Positions 1-4,903 of a DNA stretch of 6,565 nucleotides are shown here, one piece after another (position 1 is the stretch's first letter; each line of letters starts with the position of its first letter). This stretch comes from Candidatus Dadabacteria bacterium UBA2774 (GTDB lineage: Bacteria; Desulfobacterota_D; UBA1144; Nemesobacterales; UBA2774), in NCBI GenBank assembly GCA_002352485.1, contig DEIM01000226.1:1-6565 (forward strand), written 5' to 3'. A model generated the notes under the pieces. That model worked only from the letters and a program-made list of their open reading frames with translations, did not search any database and was not told the DNA's origin. Made by a program: the position numbers and the translations under genes.

Positions 1-450
1 ATAGATGTTTCGCCGCTTGCGATTCATTTTATTAACAAATACGCAGAGGAGATGGTTAAGGATATAAGGGGTATATCTCCAAAAGCGCTTGAGACCCTTG
101 AGAACTACCATTATCCGGGCAATGTGAGAGAGCTTGAAAACATAATCGCCCGCTGCGTTGCCCTTGAAAATTCAAACGTCATCCGCCAGGAAACCCTGCC
201 TCAACTCGTAACCGGGAAGGACTATATTGATCTAGACACAAGTTTTTCATCGAGTACCAGTCTGGACACCCTCATGAGCGACGTTGAGAGGAAGATGATC
301 GAGAAAGCGCTCAGGAGCACAAACGGCAATAAGACCGAGGCCGCGAAGCTCCTTGGCATCACACTCCGCTCGCTCCGCTACCGTCTTGCAAAGCACGAGC
401 TTGGTGACGAGAATGGCGAAGACATTCTGGAAGAAGCCGGCGAGCTTTAA
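1..450 (+). CDS. Sigma-54-dependent Fis-family response regulator, C-terminal part (5' end outside window)
   Basis: The reading frame is open from base 1 to the TAA at 448-450, giving 149 residues that form the C-terminal third of an NtrC-class enhancer-binding protein. Seen: the end of the AAA+ sigma-54 activation domain, with the hallmark PGNVRELEN at residues 39-47 (sensor II arginine in VREL). A linker follows, then a Fis-type helix-turn-helix at about residues 90-134, with GNKTEAAKLLGI and RSLRYRL in the recognition region, and a short acidic tail. Family knowledge: such proteins bind upstream sites, hydrolyse ATP and remodel sigma-54 RNA polymerase. The RSLRYRL recognition helix resembles PilR-type regulators more than enteric NtrC, so type IV pilus control is one option, but the receiver and sensor domains are not visible and no symbol is given. 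The gene converges on bfn and miaB. Sure of the family, unsure of the target genes. Confidence 0.93.
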   Translation: MDVSPLAIHFINKYAEEMVKDIRGISPKALETLENYHYPGNVRELENIIARCVALENSNVIRQETLPQLVTGKDYIDLDTSFSSSTSLDTLMSDVERKMIEKALRSTNGNKTEAAKLLGITLRSLRYRLAKHELGDENGEDILEEAGEL

Positions 451-468
451 ACTTAACTTTTTTTATGT

Positions 469-494
469 TGTCATTCTGAACTTGATTCAGAATC
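469..494. repeat. Dispersed-type palindromic repeat (TGTCATTCTGAA...)
   Basis: A perfect 8-bp inverted repeat, ATTCTGAA (473-480) and TTCAGAAT (486-493), flanks the 5-base loop CTTGA. It is preceded by TGTC and followed by a T-rich run (495-518). The sequence looks like a short repeat often scattered between genes in many bacterial genomes; that recognition is from memory, and only one copy is visible here. Placed 19 bases after the regulator's stop codon and followed by T-rich DNA, it could also act as a weak terminator on the plus strand, although the stem is AT-rich. Confidence 0.6.
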
Positions 495-668
495 TTATCT
501 TTTACTTTTGTCTCCAATTAGTGAAAACTACAAATCCACCCTTATTTTGGTTTCAGTAAGGTCCGTCCGGTATAGGAATAACAATTATAGCTTTGATTCA
601 AGTAGAACCGTTTCTCTTATAACACTTATAGCGTTCTGGGTGAGCAGGGGGTTGGGTGCAGATTGCAG

Positions 669-705
669 GAGATTGCCGCGGTCGCTGTGCTCCCTCGCAA
701 TGACG
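669..705. repeat. Dispersed-type palindromic repeat (CGTCATTGCGAGG... on minus strand)
   Basis: Read on the minus strand, this begins CGTCATTGCGAGGGAGC and ends GGCAATCTC, the pattern of a very common dispersed intergenic repeat in bacterial genomes (recognised from memory). The outer arms ATTGC (672-676) and GCAAT (697-701) are inverted copies, with GC-rich partly pairing sequence between them. It ends 7 bases before the stop codon of the minus-strand nuclease gene, so it would form structure at the 3' end of that mRNA. A partial duplicate of its edge (GATTGC at 661-666) sits beside it. Confidence 0.6.
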
Positions 706-712
706 GCAAGGG

Positions 713-1186
713 CTACATCTTGTACTTTCCGAAGTCCCCGTCGGTCATGCTCTCGAGAAGCTCGTCCAGCTTATCCTTATCTTCGTCTATCTCGATTATC
801 TTTGATTTCTCTATGACTTCTTCGTTTACGAATATTGGGGAATCCGTTCTGAGCGCGATTGCTATTGCGTCGCTCGGTCTTGAGTCAAGCGAATACTCTT
901 CGTCTTCTTTTTGTAGGTATATGCGGGCATAAAACGTGTCGTCTCTAAGGTCCGTGACCTCTATCTTCGTCACGCTGTATTTTAGCTTTTCAAGAAGGTT
1001 CTTTACCAGGTCGTGAGTGATAGGTCTTATCCTGGGAGTCTTTTCAAGCTCCATGGCTATCGAGCTTGCCTCCATAAAACCTATCCATATCGGAAGGGTC
1101 CTTTCGTTAAGCTCGTCTTTGAGTATTACAATCGGGCTATTTGTAAAAGGGTCAAGCGCTATTCCTGATACCTTCATTTGAAGCAT
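713..1186 (-). CDS. Bifunctional nuclease family protein (BFN/DUF151)
   Basis: A 157-residue soluble protein of the BFN (DUF151) family. Members have been reported to have DNase and RNase activity, but their cellular role in bacteria is poorly defined. Seen: LDPFTNSPIVILKDE near the N-terminus (about residues 11-25), LPIWIG (31-36), RPITHDL (54-60), a central TFYARIYL (about 84-91), and the family signature SRPSDAIAIALR (about 102-113) followed by PIFVNEEVI. The C-terminal 30 residues are charged and low in complexity (IDEDKDKLDELLE), typical of the variable tail. The start is well supported: GGAGG (1196-1200, minus strand) lies 9 bases before the ATG. The gene is 22 bp downstream of miaB on the same strand, so it is probably translated from the same mRNA. 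Length is normal for the single-domain form. Family call is firm; a specific substrate is not claimed. Confidence 0.92.
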   Translation of the reverse strand: MLQMKVSGIALDPFTNSPIVILKDELNERTLPIWIGFMEASSIAMELEKTPRIRPITHDLVKNLLEKLKYSVTKIEVTDLRDDTFYARIYLQKEDEEYSLDSRPSDAIAIALRTDSPIFVNEEVIEKSKIIEIDEDKDKLDELLESMTDGDFGKYKM

Positions 1187-1208
1187 CGAATATAACCTCC
1201 GCTATATA

Positions 1209-2516
1209 TTATACAACAAGCTCTCCGCGAATGGAGTTCTGAAGGCCCTCTGTAATTTTCACCTTTACCACACTGCCTATAAGCGCTTGTGGGCCCATGA
1301 AATTAGTAATCCTGTTTTGTGTGGTTCTGCCAGTGACAAAGTTTTCATTTTTTTTGCTGGGTCCTTCGACAAGGACTTCTTCAATCGTGCCAACCCTATT
1401 ATTGTTGTTCTCAAATGTGATATCGCTCTGACGCTGTTGAAGCTGGGCCAGCCGAGTGCTCGCTACTTCTTTCTCTACGCACTCGTCTCCACTTATTTCT
1501 GCAGCAGGGGTACCAGGTCTCGGGGAATAAATAAATGAAAATGCGCTTTCGAACCTGATCTCTTCAAGAAGCGTCATAGTCTCCTCGAAGTCCTTATCCG
1601 TTTCCCCGGGGAATCCCACAATGATATCGGTAGAGATTGCAAAATCGGCGATCTCGTCCCGGAGTCTGTTTACCGTATCTACAAACCATTCTCTGCTATA
1701 GGTCCTATTCATCTTGGAAAGCACATCGTTTGATCCCGATTGAACGGGCAGGTGAATGTGCGGGCAAATTTGAGGGACGTCTTTCATTGCGTCTATCATT
1801 CTCTTTGTAATATCCCTGGGGTATGAGGTGGTAAAACGTATCCGTTCAAGGTCCTCGATATCCCCCGCCGCTCTAAGGAGGTCCCCGAACTTATAGCCTT
1901 TTTGTTTCCAGGAATTCACAGTCTGGCCTATAAACGTAATTTCTCTTACGCCCTTATTAACCAAGTTCTCGGTCTCGGTGATGATATCCTCAAGAGCTCT
2001 ATTTACCTCGTCCCCTCTGACGTAAGGGACAATGCAGTAAGTGCACCTCTTGTTGCATCCCTGCTGTACTGAGACAAACCCGGTAACTTCCCCCGCTTTA
2101 TGGTAAGGCTCAACGTCGAAAAGCTCCTCTATATCATAGGAAGTTTCAACGGTCCTTATCTTTTTTCTCTCTATATCCGAGATAATCTCAGGAAGCTTCG
2201 GTATTGCCCTCGGCCCGAGCACAAAATCCAGGTGCGGCATCCTTTTGAGCATGCTGTCGCCGTAGAGCTGGGCAACGCATCCGGCCACTCCTACTATTAC
2301 GTCTGGGTTCTTTGCTTTTATATGTTTGTATTTGCCCAGGCTGCTGAACGCTTTCTGGTCGGCTTTGTCCCTGATGGCGCATGTGTTGACGATAATAACG
2401 TCCGCGCGTTTGGGATCGTCAGTTACCACCGCGTCCAGGGCCGCCGTAATTCTGTCCGAGTCATACTCGTTCATCTGGCAGCCATAGGTCTCTATATATA
2501 GGTTTTTCTTTGGCAT
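1209..2516 (-). CDS. miaB: tRNA-2-methylthio-N6-dimethylallyladenosine synthase MiaB
   Basis: A cytoplasmic radical-SAM iron-sulfur enzyme that adds a methylthio group to N6-isopentenyladenosine-37 in tRNAs reading UNN codons. Seen, numbering from the ATG at 2516 (435 residues): the N-terminal methylthiotransferase domain with its three cluster cysteines C13 (ETYGCQMN), C46 (NTCAIRDKA) and C80 (VAGCVAQ); the radical-SAM CxxxCxxC at C154, C158 and C161 (GCNKRCTYCIVPYVRG); PVQSGSN and IVGFPGET further on; and a C-terminal TRAM-type RNA-binding domain (about 370-435) with GRTTQNRITNF. NTCAIR and the overall layout favour MiaB over MtaB or RimO. A TTG at 2564 would add 16 residues, but it lacks a ribosome-binding site and sits almost at the predicted transcript start. 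The ATG has GGGG 11 bases upstream and begins with the family-typical KKNLYIETYGCQMN. First gene of a probable miaB-bfn operon. Confidence 0.95.
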   Translation of the reverse strand: MPKKNLYIETYGCQMNEYDSDRITAALDAVVTDDPKRADVIIVNTCAIRDKADQKAFSSLGKYKHIKAKNPDVIVGVAGCVAQLYGDSMLKRMPHLDFVLGPRAIPKLPEIISDIERKKIRTVETSYDIEELFDVEPYHKAGEVTGFVSVQQGCNKRCTYCIVPYVRGDEVNRALEDIITETENLVNKGVREITFIGQTVNSWKQKGYKFGDLLRAAGDIEDLERIRFTTSYPRDITKRMIDAMKDVPQICPHIHLPVQSGSNDVLSKMNRTYSREWFVDTVNRLRDEIADFAISTDIIVGFPGETDKDFEETMTLLEEIRFESAFSFIYSPRPGTPAAEISGDECVEKEVASTRLAQLQQRQSDITFENNNNRVGTIEEVLVEGPSKKNENFVTGRTTQNRITNFMGPQALIGSVVKVKITEGLQNSIRGELVV

Positions 2517-2574
2517 ATTAATAAATTCCCCAGCATCGCTATACTGTGCTCGCCTCCGTCCCAATTCACTTTAC

Positions 2575-2603
2575 ACTTTAACGCTGTACCCCTACCTAGT
2601 CAA
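2575..2603 (-). promoter_or_regulatory. Sigma-70-type promoter for miaB-bfn
   Basis: On the minus strand, TTGACT (2598-2603) matches the -35 consensus at 5 of 6 positions. A 17-bp spacer leads to TAAAGT (2575-2580), 4 of 6 for the -10. Transcription would begin near 2568, giving a leader of about 50 bases before the miaB ATG at 2516. That start leaves only about 4 bases before the alternative TTG codon at 2564, which argues against the longer miaB reading. Confidence 0.55.
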
Positions 2604-2610
2604 GAAAACT

Positions 2611-2632
2611 TTCATGTGAAAAATCACCTGAT
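2611..2632. promoter_or_regulatory. Overlapping palindromes, candidate operator
   Basis: Three short inverted repeats overlap in 22 bp: TTCA-TG-TGAA, GTGA-AAAA-TCAC and ATCA-CC-TGAT. They lie just upstream of the miaB -35 box and about 65 bp upstream of the transporter -35 box. The half-sites recall CRP/FNR-family TGA...TCA sites, but the spacing between TGA and TCA is 4 bases instead of the usual 6, so no regulator is named. Confidence 0.3.
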
Positions 2633-2695
2633 AAGCATTAATGTTAATATAGTATACAGTGCTAGAAAGTTTGGAAATACAAGATGATAACGGGA

Positions 2696-2724
2696 TTGAC
2701 ATAGTTCCCTAAATTTAGTAGGAT
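2696..2724 (+). promoter_or_regulatory. Sigma-70-type promoter for the MFS transporter gene
   Basis: A perfect -35 box TTGACA (2696-2701), a 17-bp spacer and TAGGAT (2719-2724; 4 of 6 to TATAAT) form a good housekeeping promoter. The predicted start near 2731 leaves a leader of about 37 bases that contains the GGGAGG ribosome-binding site (2755-2760), 7 bases before the ATG. Confidence 0.7.
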
Positions 2725-2767
2725 GGAAAAAATATATAAGTGTCGAGAGTTATAGGGAGGCTTTCAT

Positions 2768-4105
2768 ATGAGTAATCAATCATCAGGCGCGTCGTCCGGC
2801 GGCGGTCTCTTCGGATGGGTTAATGAAATCACCTCGGATCAGTGGAAGGCCTTCTATGCGGCGTTTTTGGGATGGACGCTCGATGCTATGGACCTACTGC
2901 TTTTTGCTTTCGCAGTGGGCTCGGTCGGCAAGGTCTTCAATCTTTCCGAGACCTGGGTCGGGGCGCTCTTTTCAGTCACGCTCTTTGCTTCAGCATTCGG
3001 GGGCGCGGTATTTGGAATTATCTCTGACTACATTGGCCGTGTAAGGGCTCTTACATACAGCATTCTTCTCTACTCTGCTTTCACTGGCCTAAGTGCATTT
3101 TCTCCCAATGTGGCTTTCCTTCTGGTCTGCCGGGTGTTTTTAGGGTTCGGTATGGGAGGCGAATGGGCATCTGGTGAAGTACTGGTTGCAGAGAAGTGGC
3201 CGAACCAGCACAGAGGAAAAGTAATCGGCATGGTTCAGAGCGGCTGGGGTATCGGTTACATATTGGCTGCCATCCTGGCTACTCTAATAATTCCGTACTT
3301 TAAAGAAGGTGTTCAGTACACTATCCCCGTTCTGGGAATTACTCTTGACGGCATCGATCTAGGCTGGAGGATTCTTTTTCTTGTAGGTGTTCTGCCCGCA
3401 TTTCTGGTTTTTTATATCAGGCGTCATCTGGACGAGCCCGAGGTTTGGCAAAAGACCAAAGATATGCGGAAAGAAGGCACTATGAGCGAGAAAGGGCAGG
3501 GTTTTACCCTGGGTCAGATATTTGCGCCCGATCTTATCAGGTTTACTATTACTGCCACTCTCTTAACCAGTCTTTGTATGATCGCCTACTGGGGTCTTTA
3601 TTTCTGGCTCCCTCAGTTCCTTGCGAGCGAAAAGGGGGTGGGCCTGAATACCAAGGGATTCATCTGGATTATCCCTATTAACATAGGTGCTTTTATCGGG
3701 TGCAATACCTTTGGTTTTATTAGTGACCGTTTTGGCAGAAGGCCTGTGTTCGTCGCTTATCTCCTCATAATGGCGGTACTCGTCTGGTTTTTCGGGCACG
3801 CAACCACACTGCGTGAAGTTCTGATACTCGGACCGTTTATAGGCTTTTTCGGCACCGGTTTCTATTCAGGTTTTGGCGCGATTTTTTCAGAAATATTTCC
3901 TACGAGAGCAAGGGGTACTGCGCAGGGATTCTGTTATAACGTCGGGAGAGGTGTATCCGCCGTAGCGCCCCCAATGATCGGGTACCTTGTGAGCAAGTAC
4001 GGATTTGCAACCGGCCTCACCACAGTATCCGTATTCGCTGTCGCGGCAGCGGTGGTTGTGATGACACTTCCTGAAACCAAAGGAAAAGTACTGGATATTG
4101 AATAA
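2768..4105 (+). CDS. MFS transporter, sialate/carboxylate:H+ symporter-like
   Basis: A 445-residue inner-membrane protein of the major facilitator superfamily with about twelve hydrophobic segments in two halves. Seen: a Ser/Gly-rich cytoplasmic N-terminus (1-16); TM1 with the acidic pattern GWTLDAMD (D39, D42); motif A after TM2 (GIISDYIGR, D87, G90-R91) and its repeat in the C-half (GFISDRFGRR, D320, R324-R325); the TM4 motif RVFLGFGMGGEW (R122, E132); a charged central loop beginning RRHLDEPEVW (about 216-255); and a C-terminal PETKG. TM1 GWTLDxxD with GMGGEW recalls proton symporters for sialate or mono- and dicarboxylates (NanT/Jen1-like) and MHS-type metabolite symporters; the substrate cannot be read from sequence. 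A perfect ribosome-binding site (GGGAGG, 7 bases) and its own promoter support the ATG. The VOC gene follows after 54 bp and is probably co-transcribed. Family call is firm; substrate is open. Confidence 0.92.
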   Translation: MSNQSSGASSGGGLFGWVNEITSDQWKAFYAAFLGWTLDAMDLLLFAFAVGSVGKVFNLSETWVGALFSVTLFASAFGGAVFGIISDYIGRVRALTYSILLYSAFTGLSAFSPNVAFLLVCRVFLGFGMGGEWASGEVLVAEKWPNQHRGKVIGMVQSGWGIGYILAAILATLIIPYFKEGVQYTIPVLGITLDGIDLGWRILFLVGVLPAFLVFYIRRHLDEPEVWQKTKDMRKEGTMSEKGQGFTLGQIFAPDLIRFTITATLLTSLCMIAYWGLYFWLPQFLASEKGVGLNTKGFIWIIPINIGAFIGCNTFGFISDRFGRRPVFVAYLLIMAVLVWFFGHATTLREVLILGPFIGFFGTGFYSGFGAIFSEIFPTRARGTAQGFCYNVGRGVSAVAPPMIGYLVSKYGFATGLTTVSVFAVAAAVVVMTLPETKGKVLDIE

Positions 4106-4159
4106 ACCTCTTCGGATTTTTTCAGGATTCGGATTCTTCCCTCATTGTTCGGTAAAGAA

Positions 4160-4609
4160 ATGGATCAGCGAATAAGTATCATAACCCTATGTGTCTCCGA
4201 TCTTAACAGGGCGCGCGCATTTTATGACGCCTTAGGATGGAAGGCTGCGTCTGAAGAGCAGACTGAAGAGATTGTCGCGTATGACCTCCAAAATATGACA
4301 TTAGCTCTATATCCGTGGGATAAATTAGCCAAGGAAGCTAATATTCCAACCGAGCGTTCTGGTTATTCGGCCTTTACTATTGCCTATAATGTGAAGTCCG
4401 AAAATGAAGTGGACCAAATGTTGGAAGAAGCAAAGGGAGCGGGCGGCAAAATTATCAAACCTGCTGAAAAGGTTTTCTGGGGTGGTTATTCGGGTTACTT
4501 TTCAGACCCGGACGGAAATTTATGGGAAGTTGCTTATAACCCGTTTTCCGCGCTCGGACCAAGGGGTGAATTTCAGTGGGGTGGTTTTAATACGGATACA
4601 GATGATTAG
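4160..4609 (+). CDS. VOC (glyoxalase/dioxygenase-fold) family protein
   Basis: A 149-residue soluble protein of the vicinal oxygen chelate superfamily. Seen: the first beta-alpha module ITLCVSDLNRARAFYDALGW (residues 8-27), a second module (about 70-126) with the helix EVDQMLEEAKGAGGKI, and the closing signature GGYSGYFSDPDGNLWEV (about 108-124). Family knowledge: these modules usually build a metal site from two His and two Glu. Here the first His position is Ile (about I7), the second module's His is absent around AFTIAYNV, and only the final Glu (E123) is clear, so a typical glyoxalase I reaction is doubtful. I chose the ATG at 4160. The frame extends to a TTG at 4145, but neither start has a strong ribosome-binding site (GGTAAAG precedes the ATG weakly), so translation may depend on the upstream MFS gene. 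Substrate unknown. Confidence 0.88.
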   Translation: MDQRISIITLCVSDLNRARAFYDALGWKAASEEQTEEIVAYDLQNMTLALYPWDKLAKEANIPTERSGYSAFTIAYNVKSENEVDQMLEEAKGAGGKIIKPAEKVFWGGYSGYFSDPDGNLWEVAYNPFSALGPRGEFQWGGFNTDTDD

Positions 4610-4651
4610 AGTCCACACTTCCTTTCGCTTTCAACACCATCAATTTAGCTA

Positions 4652-4684
4652 AGCACTTACCGACCCGAAATCTCCTTAAGTGCT
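4652..4684. promoter_or_regulatory. Inverted repeat AGCACTTA...TAAGTGCT, candidate activator-binding site
   Basis: Perfect 8-bp arms AGCACTTA (4652-4659) and TAAGTGCT (4677-4684) are separated by 17 bases. They lie about 175-207 bp upstream of the predicted amtB transcript start, the usual range for sigma-54 enhancer sites. The GCAC and GTGC cores match NtrC half-sites, but the spacing differs from the classic GCAC-N7-GTGC, so the bound protein is uncertain. Confidence 0.4.
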
Positions 4685-4704
4685 GCCCGATTTTCAACAC
4701 TCCG

Positions 4705-4721
4705 TGCTTAATATATAAGCA
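4705..4721. promoter_or_regulatory. Inverted repeat TGCTTA-N5-TAAGCA, second candidate site
   Basis: Perfect 6-bp arms TGCTTA (4705-4710) and TAAGCA (4716-4721) flank ATATA. The left arm with its preceding G gives GTGCTT, the reverse complement of AAGCAC at 4651-4656 in the first inverted repeat. The two repeats therefore share a half-site, which suggests paired binding sites for one regulator. Confidence 0.38.
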
Positions 4722-4739
4722 TGTCCTCACAGTATTATT

Positions 4740-4752
4740 TATCAAGTAATTT
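4740..4752 (+). promoter_or_regulatory. Candidate IHF binding site
   Basis: TATCAAGTAATTT fits the IHF core consensus WATCAANNNNTTR at every defined position except the last base. It lies between the inverted repeats and the sigma-54 promoter, about 110 bp upstream of the predicted start, where IHF-induced bending normally brings an enhancer-bound activator to the polymerase. The region is AT-rich, so a chance match is possible. Confidence 0.4.
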
Positions 4753-4832
4753 CCTGCACTTCCTCAATATTATCTAATTATATTAGGGGGTATGGGCCTA
4801 TTCTGTTAAACCCTCTTCTTTCAACTTCAACC

Positions 4833-4848
4833 TGGCATGACGCTTGCA
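4833..4848 (+). promoter_or_regulatory. Sigma-54 (-24/-12) promoter of amtB
   Basis: TGGCATGACGCTTGCA matches the sigma-54 consensus TGGCAC-N5-TTGCA with one change (C to T in the -24 element). The GG and GC dinucleotides have exactly the required spacing: GG ends at 4835 and the C of GC is at 4847. Transcription would begin near 4859, leaving a leader of about 45 bases before the ATG at 4904. Sigma-54 promoters need an enhancer-binding activator, in line with nitrogen control of ammonium transporters. Confidence 0.85.
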
Positions 4849-4890
4849 CAAACCCTGTACTAATAATGAATGTATCAGAACAACTATCAG

Positions 4891-4896
4891 AGGAGG
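4891..4896 (+). promoter_or_regulatory. Ribosome-binding site that fixes the amtB start
   Basis: A full AGGAGG lies 7 bases before the ATG at 4904. The frame is open further upstream to a TTG at 4844, but that codon is inside the -12 element of the promoter and upstream of the predicted transcript start, so 4904 is the real start. Confidence 0.85.
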
Positions 4897-4903
4897 ACAT
4901 GAG

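Larger units (their letters stand above)
451..712. other. Convergent intergenic region with two palindromic repeats
   Basis: This 262-bp stretch lies between the stop codons of the regulator (+) and the nuclease gene (-). It contains two separate repeat-like palindromes, near 469-494 and 669-705, and no believable gene. The short open frames crossing it have no ribosome-binding site and run into the neighbouring genes. The middle part (about 500-660) shows nothing recognisable. A likely role is 3'-end formation for the two converging transcripts. Confidence 0.6.
2517..2767. other. Divergent intergenic control region between miaB and the MFS gene
   Basis: This 251-bp AT-rich region separates two divergently transcribed units and holds a promoter for each (listed separately). 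Between the promoters are several small perfect inverted repeats: TTCA-TG-TGAA (2611-2620), GTGA-AAAA-TCAC (2616-2627), ATCA-CC-TGAT (2623-2632), ATTAA-TG-TTAAT (2637-2648) and the palindrome GTATAC (2652-2657). No open frame here is supported by a ribosome-binding site. Confidence 0.6.
4610..4903 (+). other. amtB upstream control region
   Basis: Non-coding, about 290 bp, AT-rich. From left to right it holds inverted repeats with GCAC/GTGC half-sites (4652-4684 and 4705-4721), a candidate IHF site (4740-4752), another perfect inverted repeat CTAAT-TAT-ATTAG (4774-4786), a sigma-54 promoter (4833-4848), a leader of about 45 bases and the amtB ribosome-binding site. This is the usual order for an enhancer-activated sigma-54 promoter. 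No convincing terminator for the VOC gene is present. The hairpin at 4652-4684 is AT-rich, has a 17-base loop and is followed by only four T's. Confidence 0.65.

Noticed and set aside
2100..2501. 133-codon plus-strand open frame inside miaB
   Set aside because: It is antisense to the conserved MiaB coding region, has no supporting start signal, and its product resembles no known protein.
2517..2564. TTG-initiated N-terminal extension of miaB (16 residues)
   Set aside because: No ribosome-binding site precedes it, it would begin about 4 bases after the predicted transcript start, and the ATG at 2516 gives the family-typical N-terminus.
4145..4159. TTG start five codons upstream for the VOC protein
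   Set aside because: No ribosome-binding site is visible. The ATG at 4160 begins right before the first conserved strand, although its own site is also weak.
4652..4694. Intrinsic terminator of the MFS-VOC unit
   Set aside because: The stem is only 8 bp and AT-rich, the loop is 17 bases and the following T-run is just four bases, six bases after the stem. An operator role fits better.
4721..4777. 18-codon open frame starting ATGTCCTCA in the amtB control region
   Set aside because: No ribosome-binding site, and it overlaps the candidate IHF site and palindromes.
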